This document shows, piece by piece, positions 42,640 to 49,305 of a DNA stretch of 49,305 nt. The position numbers were made by a program, and so were the translations under genes. Origin of the DNA: Thermoplasmatota archaeon (GTDB lineage: Archaea; Thermoplasmatota; Thermoplasmata; Thermoplasmatales; Thermoplasmataceae); contig JAMCPG010000057.1 of the NCBI GenBank assembly GCA_023379845.1, positions 1 through 49,305 of the forward strand, given 5' to 3'. Within the stretch, counting starts at the first letter, position 1; every line of letters starts with the position of its first letter. Under the pieces are notes generated by a model. That model was not told the origin of the DNA, did not search any database, and saw only the letters and a program-made list of their open reading frames with translations.

Positions 42640-43362
42640 ATGAATGTACAAGGCAGCAGGCTTTCAGCGAAGGTTATAAGCTCCAGCAACCTGGCCGCCT
42701 TCTGCCCACGCTGCTTCTGGATAAGAATGAAGCTTGGCAACAAAGTGCCGTTCAGAACTCCACCTCCCGGAATATTCTCTAGTATTGATGCATACACGAA
42801 GAGGTATATCGAAAAGCTTCTTGGTTCTGGGGGCATAGCAAAGATAATACCTGAATTGACCAATGCATCCAAGGTTCTTAAGGAAAGGATTCCTGATCTA
42901 AGACATGACTATTCAAATGGAACTGTCTTTTTGACAGGAGTTCCTGATGCGATATTCCTGAACAATGATGCTAGCTACTCCATAGTCGATTATAAAACGG
43001 CAAGATTCACCGAGGCGCAGCGATCAATGCTTCCTCTTTATGAGGCCCAGGTAAGGGCCTATGCCGCGATGGCAAGGGCAGCTGGCTTTAAACCTTTGAA
43101 TTCACTGCTGCTGATCTACCTTGAACCCCTGACGGGAGATGAAAGCATTGCCGAAAATATTAGCAATCAAGGGTTGGAACCAGTTTATCTTAAACTGAAC
43201 CTTCAACCTTTCGTGCATACGATAAAACAGAATGAATTCCAGGTCTTCCGACTACTGGAATCGGCCGACAGGATCATTCAACTACCTGATCCACCTGAGC
43301 CACTGGAAGAATGCGAGAGCTGCAAAGCAATGCAGAATCTCTATAAGCTCATTCCTGAGTGA
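42640..43362 (+). CDS. PD-(D/E)XK nuclease superfamily protein with paired Cys motifs
   Basis: About 240 residues. The RecB/Cas4-type core is visible: 'LTGVPDAIFLNNDASYSIVDYKTAR' (G-x-P-D ... VDYKT, the D and D-x-K metal residues) and 'YEAQVRAYA' (QxxxY motif). Two CxxC pairs frame the fold: CPRC near the N-terminus (in 'LAAFCPRCFW') and CESC near the C-terminus, suggesting an iron-sulfur or zinc site. I start at ATG 42640 because the only TATA box is 25 nt upstream; an earlier ATG (42619) lies inside that box. Likely a single-strand DNA exonuclease or repair protein. No cas genes nearby. Confidence 0.82.
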   Translation: MNVQGSRLSAKVISSSNLAAFCPRCFWIRMKLGNKVPFRTPPPGIFSSIDAYTKRYIEKLLGSGGIAKIIPELTNASKVLKERIPDLRHDYSNGTVFLTGVPDAIFLNNDASYSIVDYKTARFTEAQRSMLPLYEAQVRAYAAMARAAGFKPLNSLLLIYLEPLTGDESIAENISNQGLEPVYLKLNLQPFVHTIKQNEFQVFRLLESADRIIQLPDPPEPLEECESCKAMQNLYKLIPE

Positions 43363-43419
43363 GAATCGACGATTGACGAACCGAAAGTATTAATCAGGTT
43401 TAGTAAATATGCCATTGAA

Positions 43420-45294
43420 ATGTTAGGAATATATGATATTTCCGAAGCGGAGAAGGAGTTCGTCATTTCACGAAAGTTCGGCGAAGAACTGACAGAAAAT
43501 GTATTTTATCAGAAACTGGAAGAGACGAACAAGGAAGTGGCGGAACGTTTCAAGGAGTCGGTGGCAGAGGCGGCCAGGTTGCTGGAGCCGTCAGAAATCT
43601 TTGTAGTCTCTGATATTGAAGCGACGAAGGAGAGACTTGTGTCTGCGCTTGTCAGGGAGGGTATACTGATACCCATAAACCCGGAGTACCCGAATTCATA
43701 CCTATACAGAAGTGATCCAAACGATGTCGCCAGGTCCGAGAAAGATACCTATATCTGCACATCAGGTAGCAAAGATGATGTCGGGCCGACAAATAACTGG
43801 ATACATACTGATGAGGCAATGAGCAAGCTGTTTCAGTTACTGCATGCATCACTCAAGGGTAAAACAATGTATGTTATTCCCTACTGGCTCGGACCAAAGG
43901 GATCCAAATATGGTCAGGCCGGAATCCAGGTGACTGACAGCAGATACGTTGTGGTCAGCCTGCTCCTTATGGTCAGGTGCGGAGAAGATGCAGCTGAGGA
44001 CATTGCAAAATCAGGAAGCTTTGTTTTCGGAATACACTCAACCAAGAATTTGGATCCAAAGAACAAGTATATTTGTCATTTCCCGGATGAGAATGAAGGA
44101 AATGGACTGATAATAAGCGTTAATTCAAACTACGGTGGAAATGCCCTTTTAAGCAAGAAATGCCATGCACTCAGGATCGCCTCGAACAGGGCAAGGAAAG
44201 AGGGATGGCTTGCAGAACACATGATGATGATTGGCGTCAGATCGCCAGATGGGAAAGAGGTTTTCATATCAGCAGCATTTCCTTCTGCAAGCGGTAAGAC
44301 AAACCTCTCAATGCTTGATCCTCCTGAGAAGCTCAAGCAACAGGGATGGAAGACCTCCCTGATCAGTGACGACATAATATGGTTGTTTAATCACGACGGC
44401 ATGTTCAATGCTATCAATCCTGAAGCTGGAATGTTCGGTGTTGCTCCACATACCAACTATGAGACCAACCCGAACGCAATGAAGACAATTTCGCATGACA
44501 CGATTTTCACTAATGTTGCCATCGATTCTGAAATGCGACCATACTGGGATGGTCTGCCTAAGCCAAAGGGGGAACTAATAGACTGGACAGGTAAGAAATA
44601 CAATGGAACAGGGTTCACCGCTCATCCAAATTCTCGCTTCACCTCATCAATCAGGCAGTACCCCTATCTCTCTGAACGATATGATGACCCGGCTGGTGCT
44701 CCGGTCAGCGCATTCCTGTATGGCGGAAGAAGGGCGAAGCTGGTTCCTCTTGTTTACGAGACTTTCAGCTGGGAACATGGGGTTCTTCTTGGTGCAATGC
44801 AGAGGGTTGAAACGACTTCAGCTGCCGAATTCAAGGCAGGCATACTTCGTAACGATCCGATGGCTAACAGGCCCTTCCTCTCGTATAATATGGGCGACTA
44901 TTTCCAGCATCACATTGACATGGGTGCCAAGCTCTCAAAGAAGCCAAAGGTCTTCAGCGTGAACTGGTTCCGCAAGGATGTAAACGGAAATTTCATCTGG
45001 CCCGGCTATTCCAATAACATGTATGTGGTGCGCTGGATCCTTGACGAGGTTGCCGGGAAGACTACAGATAGGGTCAAGACACCGATTGGATATATTCCGA
45101 AACCTGAGTATTTCGAGCAGTTTGGTTTCGACAGTGCAACGATGAAAAGCATCCTTGACGTAGACTCAAAGGGATATCTTGAAGAACTGGAAGCATTGAA
45201 GCCATTCTTCGAAATGTTTGAAGAGAGATTCCCCGAAAAGCTTTGGAAGGAATACTACGATCTGAAATCCAGGTTGGAAGATGATATAAAATAA
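43420..45294 (+). CDS. pckG: Phosphoenolpyruvate carboxykinase (GTP)
   Basis: It interconverts oxaloacetate and PEP, linking the citric acid cycle to gluconeogenesis. 624 residues is typical of the GTP class. 'NSNYGGNALLSKKCHALRIAS' (235-255) is the PEPCK_GTP signature, FPSASGKTN (287-295) the kinase-1a P-loop, and 'SLISDDIIWLF' the metal-binding kinase-2 segment. In many GTP enzymes the P-loop reads FPSACGKTN with a hyper-reactive Cys; here it is Ser. 'WENGV/WEHGVLLGA' and the 'NWFRKDVNGNFIWPGYSNNMYVVRWI' region follow. A TATA-like AAAGTATTAATC lies at 43384-43395. Confidence 0.96.
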   Translation: MLGIYDISEAEKEFVISRKFGEELTENVFYQKLEETNKEVAERFKESVAEAARLLEPSEIFVVSDIEATKERLVSALVREGILIPINPEYPNSYLYRSDPNDVARSEKDTYICTSGSKDDVGPTNNWIHTDEAMSKLFQLLHASLKGKTMYVIPYWLGPKGSKYGQAGIQVTDSRYVVVSLLLMVRCGEDAAEDIAKSGSFVFGIHSTKNLDPKNKYICHFPDENEGNGLIISVNSNYGGNALLSKKCHALRIASNRARKEGWLAEHMMMIGVRSPDGKEVFISAAFPSASGKTNLSMLDPPEKLKQQGWKTSLISDDIIWLFNHDGMFNAINPEAGMFGVAPHTNYETNPNAMKTISHDTIFTNVAIDSEMRPYWDGLPKPKGELIDWTGKKYNGTGFTAHPNSRFTSSIRQYPYLSERYDDPAGAPVSAFLYGGRRAKLVPLVYETFSWEHGVLLGAMQRVETTSAAEFKAGILRNDPMANRPFLSYNMGDYFQHHIDMGAKLSKKPKVFSVNWFRKDVNGNFIWPGYSNNMYVVRWILDEVAGKTTDRVKTPIGYIPKPEYFEQFGFDSATMKSILDVDSKGYLEELEALKPFFEMFEERFPEKLWKEYYDLKSRLEDDIK

Positions 45295-45298
45295 TTAT

Positions 45299-45613
45299 CT
45301 ATTTCTTTGCGAATCCAAGAATTCCTGCGATGAGACCTATTATGAAAGCAATCACGGTTCCCGTCAGGGTAAGGGCTCCATACTTTGCCGTCGTCACATA
45401 AGCGTATATGTTGTTGTAAATGCTTGTTACGGAAATTGCCGGAATAAAACTTATACCAAGAAAAGCAGCCAAGGCAACGGCAATAATGACAAGAATGAGC
45501 GACTTTACCCCAAAACGAATTGCTATACCGAGGAGCAGACCATCAAAGAAGATGGCTACCAGAAGGATCTCAGTCTTATACGGGTCAAGGAATGATGGAT
45601 ATGTTAATGTCAT
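45299..45613 (-). CDS. Small hypothetical membrane protein
   Basis: About 104 residues with three hydrophobic segments (roughly 12-30, 31-50, 75-100) and a basic C-terminus (FAKK). The paired 'FFDGLLLGIAIRFGVKSL' then 'IIAVALAAFLGI' has a faint FUN14-like look, but this is weak. I choose ATG 45613 (MTLTYPSFLDPY); an upstream start at 45640 adds a His/Ser-rich stretch unlikely in a membrane protein. It converges with pckG, 4 bp away. Confidence 0.65.
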   Translation of the reverse strand: MTLTYPSFLDPYKTEILLVAIFFDGLLLGIAIRFGVKSLILVIIAVALAAFLGISFIPAISVTSIYNNIYAYVTTAKYGALTLTGTVIAFIIGLIAGILGFAKK

Positions 45614-45653
45614 GCTAAGGTGGTGACGGGAATCCTGCATATAGGTTTTTGCT

Positions 45654-45729
45654 CTTCAGGCGTTTTAGCCCTGAAGCGATTTGATGCTGTACAACAGTAT
45701 CTAAGATAAAGATACCTCATATAGCGAGG
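45654..45729. other. Three consecutive stem-loops in an intergenic region
   Basis: CTTCAGG/CCTGAAG (45654-45660 with 45670-45676, 9-base loop), GTATCT/AGATAC (45697-45702 with 45710-45715, 7-base loop), and CCTC/GAGG (45715-45718 with 45726-45729). They sit between a small membrane-protein gene and the dienelactone hydrolase gene. They could be a small structured RNA, a decayed mobile-element end, or chance. Confidence 0.4.
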
Positions 45730-45791
45730 TTTCGACAAGATGTAAGTCGTATTTGTTTGTCAGTTAATTTCTTGATAAACGCTTTCCTATG

Positions 45792-45813
45792 TCACCATAA
45801 TTTCACCATAATT
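45792..45813. repeat. Perfect 11-bp tandem repeat upstream of the hydrolase gene
   Basis: TCACCATAATT occurs twice head to tail (45792-45802, 45803-45813), directly upstream of the TATA-like box of the dienelactone hydrolase gene. The period of 11 is about one DNA turn, so a protein could bind both copies on the same face, near the B-recognition element. Confidence 0.6.
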
Positions 45814-45827
45814 TTTTATAAAATATA
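45811..45827 (+). promoter_or_regulatory. TATA box for the dienelactone hydrolase gene
   Basis: The AT run ATTTTTTATAAAATATA is centred about 22-25 nt before the ATG at 45841, fitting a leaderless transcript. Confidence 0.55.
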
Positions 45828-45840
45828 GTCTTGTCAACGC

Positions 45841-46644
45841 ATGAATCCTGAAAGAAAAGAGGGACATTTTGCGGGATATGACGGAAAGGAAATTGAGATG
45901 TACCAGGTTACGCACAGTGATGGAAAGCGTCATCCTTCAGTTATAGTGGTGCATGAAATATGGGGACTAGAAAAAAATATCAGGAGCATCGCTGACAGGT
46001 TTGCAGCTGAAGGCTATAATGCTTATGCTCCACATCTCTTTTCCAGGTTTGGCAAGCATTTTTCGTCAAAGAACATTGAAAGTGCAATGAAGATTTTTTT
46101 CTCTATACCGGAAAATAAGAGATGGAGTCCGGAAGGAATGAGCAGTGCTCTTTCTTCGGCTTCCGAAGATGAAAGATCCATTATCAAGCAGATATTTGAG
46201 TCCAGAGACGAAACAACAAAGGTCATGATAAAGGACCTCATTGCCCTGCGGAACCATGTGGCTAAGCAGGCTTCGTCCGATGGGAATAAGATAGGTTCAA
46301 TCGGTTTCTGTCTCGGCGGAGGACTGGTTTTCCAACTCGCTACGGAATCGCCGATCATGGCTACCTCGGTGTTCTATGGCGCAAATCCAGATCCAGTTTC
46401 ATCCGTTTCAAAGATAGAGGGTAAGATTATCGCTAGTTATGCAGGCGAGGACCCACGAGTAAATGAGGGCATCCCGTCTATGGTTAAGGCATTCACCGAT
46501 TCCAGGAAAGAGATAGAACTTAAGATATATGAGAAGGCGCAGCATGCCTTCTTTAATGACCTCAGGCCTACCTACAAACAGGATGCGGCACTCGATGCCT
46601 GGAACAGGACAATAAGTTTCTTTGACAGGGTGCTGAAGCAGTGA
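45841..46644 (+). CDS. Dienelactone hydrolase family protein
   Basis: 267 residues, alpha/beta hydrolase fold, no signal peptide. The catalytic triad of the family is visible: Cys157 in GFCLGGG, Asp204 in AGEDPRV and His235 in AQHAFFND. 'VVHEIWGLEKNIRSIADRFAAEGYNAYAPHLF' is the usual N-terminal block with Glu39. The physiological ester or lactone substrate is unknown. It is followed 4 bp later by a possible small ORF. Confidence 0.92.
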   Translation: MNPERKEGHFAGYDGKEIEMYQVTHSDGKRHPSVIVVHEIWGLEKNIRSIADRFAAEGYNAYAPHLFSRFGKHFSSKNIESAMKIFFSIPENKRWSPEGMSSALSSASEDERSIIKQIFESRDETTKVMIKDLIALRNHVAKQASSDGNKIGSIGFCLGGGLVFQLATESPIMATSVFYGANPDPVSSVSKIEGKIIASYAGEDPRVNEGIPSMVKAFTDSRKEIELKIYEKAQHAFFNDLRPTYKQDAALDAWNRTISFFDRVLKQ

Positions 46645-46648
46645 TATC

Positions 46649-46783
46649 ATGACAGATGTAGTAGAAGCGGAAAAGAAAAGCATACTTTTCGATTGCTTTG
46701 TTAACTGGGCTGAGACTATGTTCACATTTGATGAATTTAAGCGGAAGAGCGATATAAAAAAAGCAGAGAGCAACAAGAAATAG
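46649..46783 (+). CDS. Possible small protein, 44 aa
   Basis: ATG at 46649 begins four bases after the hydrolase stop and encodes 44 residues: 'MTDVVEAEKKSILFDCFVNW', an acidic/aromatic middle (AETMFTFDEFKRK), and a Lys-rich end, closing at TAG 46781-46783. The spacing suggests translational coupling, and the composition (charged, Lys/Glu-rich) is protein-like. No family recognised, and a chance ORF of this length is possible. Confidence 0.4.
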   Translation: MTDVVEAEKKSILFDCFVNWAETMFTFDEFKRKSDIKKAESNKK

Positions 46784-46828
46784 ACCCTGCATAATCATTC
46801 GGCCGTGAAGCATGGAAATATTTCATAA

Positions 46829-47593
46829 TCACTTTTTCACTTCATTCAACTCTCCAAATACCATGTCAAAAGCTTTTTCCACGAGATCCTTGGCATGATC
46901 TGCTTTATCTGACCTTGCAAGTATTTCAAGCTCAACTGCCGGGTTACCTGTTTCACTGTGCCTTGGATGACTCTTAATATAGACTTTCGAGTTCATTTTT
47001 TTCATAACCTTGTTTACAATAGGAACGAGCGAGCTCTCCATCACTCCCTTCAGATACCTGCTCTCCGAGTAATATTCAACTCCCTTGATACGTATAATAT
47101 CCATAATTGAGTCAAGAATTGCGTTGGCTTCTTCAGGTACTCCGGGAAGAATTATAATTGTCTTGTCGTGATCGCTCAGCATGATGCCTGGTGCGGCTCC
47201 TACGGGGTTGTAAAGCGCTTTGCTTCCACGAGGTATCATTGCCATCTTCAATCTTTCTGGAGTTGGCTCAAGCCCCAGCATTTTATAGCGTTTCCTCAAC
47301 CTATCAGACGTTTCTGAATCCATTATTAAGGGGATGCCGAGAGCCTTGCTTATTGATTCTACCGTCATGTCATCAAAAGTTGGCCCCAGGCCACCTGTTG
47401 TCAAAACAAGATCAGCGGATTCCATACCCACTTCCAATGCCCATGCAATTTCCTTTGGGTCATCCATCACAGTAAAACCCCTGACAACATCATATCCGCA
47501 TAGTGTGAGCTTCATGCCAAAATCAGAAGCATTAGTATTTACCGTCTTTCCACGAAGAAGCTCATTGCCGATGCTGATGATACAGGCCTTCAT
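46829..47593 (-). CDS. CinA N-terminal/MoaB-like molybdopterin-binding-fold protein
   Basis: 254 residues. 'SIGNELLRGKTVNTNASDFGMKLTLCGYDV' and 'TTGGLGPTFDDMTVESISKALG' are the classic COG1058 blocks, and 'ILPGVPEEANAI' follows. This matches the N-terminal domain of CinA; the NMN-deamidase C-terminal domain is absent, as in many archaeal homologues. Known work links the fold to ADP-ribose or nucleotide pyrophosphatase activity in some members. The exact substrate is not shown here. It is divergent from the ABC permease gene. Confidence 0.88.
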   Translation of the reverse strand: MKACIISIGNELLRGKTVNTNASDFGMKLTLCGYDVVRGFTVMDDPKEIAWALEVGMESADLVLTTGGLGPTFDDMTVESISKALGIPLIMDSETSDRLRKRYKMLGLEPTPERLKMAMIPRGSKALYNPVGAAPGIMLSDHDKTIIILPGVPEEANAILDSIMDIIRIKGVEYYSESRYLKGVMESSLVPIVNKVMKKMNSKVYIKSHPRHSETGNPAVELEILARSDKADHAKDLVEKAFDMVFGELNEVKK

Positions 47594-47714
47594 GAACGCA
47601 TATTTCTCTGAGTGAAATAATCATTTCCACCTTAAAGTGTCGATGTACAATCCAAGGGAGGTCATACTTTAATACTTCTCCTGAGCCATAAGACAACATG
47701 GCTTCGCTTCGCAA

Positions 47715-47723
47715 ATATTTAAG
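47715..47723 (+). promoter_or_regulatory. TATA box for the ABC transporter genes
   Basis: ATATTTAAG is centred about 28 nt before the ATG at 47748, so the first permease mRNA is probably leaderless. No substrate-binding-protein gene precedes it, so this promoter heads the visible part of the operon. Confidence 0.55.
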
Positions 47724-47747
47724 TAGGATACGATAAATAAGGTTATT

Positions 47748-48629
47748 ATGCAAATTAACGCGAATAACAGTGAAATGTTATCGAGAAGTTATCGGGCCGC
47801 ACTTAAAAAAAATCTCGTATACTTTCTATTCGCATTGCCGGCAGTTATTTACGTTATTAGCCTGTCTTTCTATCCAGCGATTAACGTGGTATATGAGAGC
47901 TTTATCGTGAAGGATAAGTTTTCTCTTGCCAACTATACCGGGCTGCCAGGGGAGAATCTATATCCGGCACTTATAGACACGCTGATAGTTAGCGTTGGCG
48001 CCTTGCTCATACAGTTGATGTTCGCACTTGCTGTTGCCATGATTATGATCAAGCCTTTCAAGGGGAACAGGATATTCTCCACCATCGTTATCATTCCTTT
48101 TGGAATTTCCACTGTAGTAAGCGCATGGGTGTTCAGTGAAATTTTCAAGGCCATAGGAGGTTATGCAAATTCATTCCTGATCCTTTTTGGACAAACGGTC
48201 AACTGGCATGCCACAACAACATCCGAACTAGGCATCGTCATGTTCTCTGATTTCTGGAAAAATACCCCTTTGATTGCTCTTATCCTGTTTGGTGGTCTCT
48301 CCTCTATTTCTCCATCCATGTACGAAGCTGCGTACGTGGATGGGGCTGGACCTTTTAAAAGATTTCTGCACATAACGCTTCCTGCAATTGCACCTCTTAT
48401 GGGCATAGCCCTCCTTATCAGGGGCGTTTCAGAATTCAATATATTTGCCTTGCCGCTTGTCCTGGTAGGGTACACTCCTTCCTTTATGAATACATTGATA
48501 TATTCCAACTATGAAAGTGTGCTTAATGTCGGTTTCGCCTATTCGGCTTCCGTTATTCTGCTTGTTATAATTATGATATATGCAGCCGTTGTTCTCGCAC
48601 TAGGAGGAGGTCCAAAATATGCAAAGTAA
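47748..48629 (+). CDS. ABC transporter permease, sugar type (MalF/UgpA-like)
   Basis: 293 residues with six membrane helices. The first is near 22-44. The EAA loop that contacts the ATPase is 'PSMYEAAYVDGAGPFKRFLHITLPAI', matching EAAxxDGA.....F..I.LP. Such permeases import oligosaccharides or glycerol-phosphate-type compounds (CUT1 family). The partner permease starts inside its last codons (11-bp overlap). The binding protein and ATPase are not in the window and may lie to the right. Confidence 0.92.
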   Translation: MQINANNSEMLSRSYRAALKKNLVYFLFALPAVIYVISLSFYPAINVVYESFIVKDKFSLANYTGLPGENLYPALIDTLIVSVGALLIQLMFALAVAMIMIKPFKGNRIFSTIVIIPFGISTVVSAWVFSEIFKAIGGYANSFLILFGQTVNWHATTTSELGIVMFSDFWKNTPLIALILFGGLSSISPSMYEAAYVDGAGPFKRFLHITLPAIAPLMGIALLIRGVSEFNIFALPLVLVGYTPSFMNTLIYSNYESVLNVGFAYSASVILLVIIMIYAAVVLALGGGPKYAK

Positions 48630-49305
48630 GATCAAGATCGGCATGATTCTTCTTTACATATCAGCTATTATTCTTACGGTAGTATTCGTCTTTCCCATAT
48701 GGATACTTATCCTGACCGCATTTCAACCAAAGAACCTGTCGGTATATGCAAAGTATCCGACTTTGATCCTGCAATCATTTACGCTTTCTAATGTTATCTC
48801 ATCTTTCGACACACCAAGCAACGGGCTCGTTGGATCGCTGCTTAGAAGCCTTGAAGTTGCATTTATTGTTGGTTTCCTTGGACTTGGACTGGGAATTCCG
48901 GCTGCCTATGGCTTATCTAAAATAACGGCGAGGGTATCGAACAAAATCATTGTTCTTCTGTTTCTCGTTAACATGATGCCGGGCCTGGTCATAGCAATAC
49001 CTATTGCAAGCGATTTTATTCGCCTTGGAATACAGAATACCTCTCCATTTGTAGTATTTTCCGTCGCATTCGCACAGGAGCTTGTAGTGCTCCCGCTCAC
49101 TGTCTTCGTCATACTTGGTGGTTTCAGGTCATTGCCAAAAGATCTAGAGAATCAGGCAAGGGTGGATGGCGCCAACTTTAGAACCGCCTTTTCAAGGCTC
49201 CTGTTACCACTGAACAAGATAGCTATTCTTGTTGCTTTTCTTCTGGCATGGATGACTTCATGGGATGAATTCACATATGCAGTTATAGTGGCACCAATTG
49301 CCCCG
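48619..49305 (+). CDS. ABC transporter permease, sugar type (MalG-like), 3' partial
   Basis: Open to the right edge of the window, with 229 residues visible. It starts at ATG 48619 (MQSKIKIGMILLYISAIILT) after a GGAGGAGGT ribosome-binding sequence at 48603-48611, overlapping the previous gene by 11 bp. Helices are near 10-32, 78-100, 110-130, 145-165 and 205-225. The EAA loop 'PKDLENQARVDGANFRTAFSRLLLPL' is present with N-Q in place of the usual E-A. Pairs with the preceding permease to form the channel. Confidence 0.9.
   Translation, partial: MQSKIKIGMILLYISAIILTVVFVFPIWILILTAFQPKNLSVYAKYPTLILQSFTLSNVISSFDTPSNGLVGSLLRSLEVAFIVGFLGLGLGIPAAYGLSKITARVSNKIIVLLFLVNMMPGLVIAIPIASDFIRLGIQNTSPFVVFSVAFAQELVVLPLTVFVILGGFRSLPKDLENQARVDGANFRTAFSRLLLPLNKIAILVAFLLAWMTSWDEFTYAVIVAPIAP

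Noticed and set aside
42640-43362. Cas4 annotation for the PD-(D/E)XK protein
   Set aside because: The Cys pattern is CxxC plus CxxC rather than one N-terminal and three C-terminal Cys, and no cas gene or CRISPR repeat is present.

Overview
This window looks like chromosomal DNA of a Thermoplasmatales-type euryarchaeon (moderate GC, acidophile-like). The proteasome beta subunit closely resembles the Thermoplasma acidophilum protein. Other archaeal markers are aCPSF1/FttA, Dph6, FtsZ, split transketolase and a class II HMG-CoA reductase of the kind known from Thermoplasma. Many genes have a TATA-like box 24-28 nt before the start codon, which fits leaderless archaeal transcripts. Large Ser/Thr/Asn/Tyr-rich surface proteins also fit a wall-less acidophile. 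The species cannot be named from the sequence alone.

Layout. Bases 1-2141 hold the 3' part of a divergent FtsZ/tubulin-fold gene and a convergent pyrB-pyrI pair. Bases 2150-5560 are an accessory patch: decayed transposase remnants (TnpB-like, IS1634-like, and an unassigned fragment), a multi-pass membrane protein, and a secreted Cys-containing protein that looks frameshifted. Bases 5570-12316 are housekeeping: hmgA with a helical-repeat protein, peroxiredoxin with a DUF2240 protein, dph6, a COG2108-type radical SAM protein, and purB with a winged-helix protein.

Bases 12448-24370 are the most distinctive part: nearly 12 kb of minus-strand genes for four very large exported proteins. Three tandem genes share a type IV pilin-like N-terminus and related N- and C-terminal modules, but carry different central domains (beta-propeller repeats, or DUF2341/PA14-like domains). 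The fourth is a C-terminally anchored protein with about 13 copies of a 'GLP' beta-domain. The third pilin-like gene has no standard start codon ahead of its signal sequence. An HAS-like glycosyltransferase lies next door and could act on surface polymers.

Bases 24695-32357 are again core: GT2, ftsZ, split transketolase, transaldolase, and psmB-aCPSF1. Bases 32563-33694 are a GNAT acetyltransferase gene broken by a perfect 19-bp tandem duplication. A glycoside hydrolase and a PaiB-like flavoprotein follow. Bases 36487-41726 are a five-gene MoxR/DUF58/membrane-protein operon. The right end has a soluble SppA-like protease divergent from a PD-(D/E)XK nuclease with paired Cys motifs (one palindromic TATA box appears to serve both), GTP-dependent PEP carboxykinase, a dienelactone hydrolase, a CinA-like protein, and two sugar-type ABC permeases, the second cut by the window edge. 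No tRNA, rRNA or CRISPR array was seen by eye.
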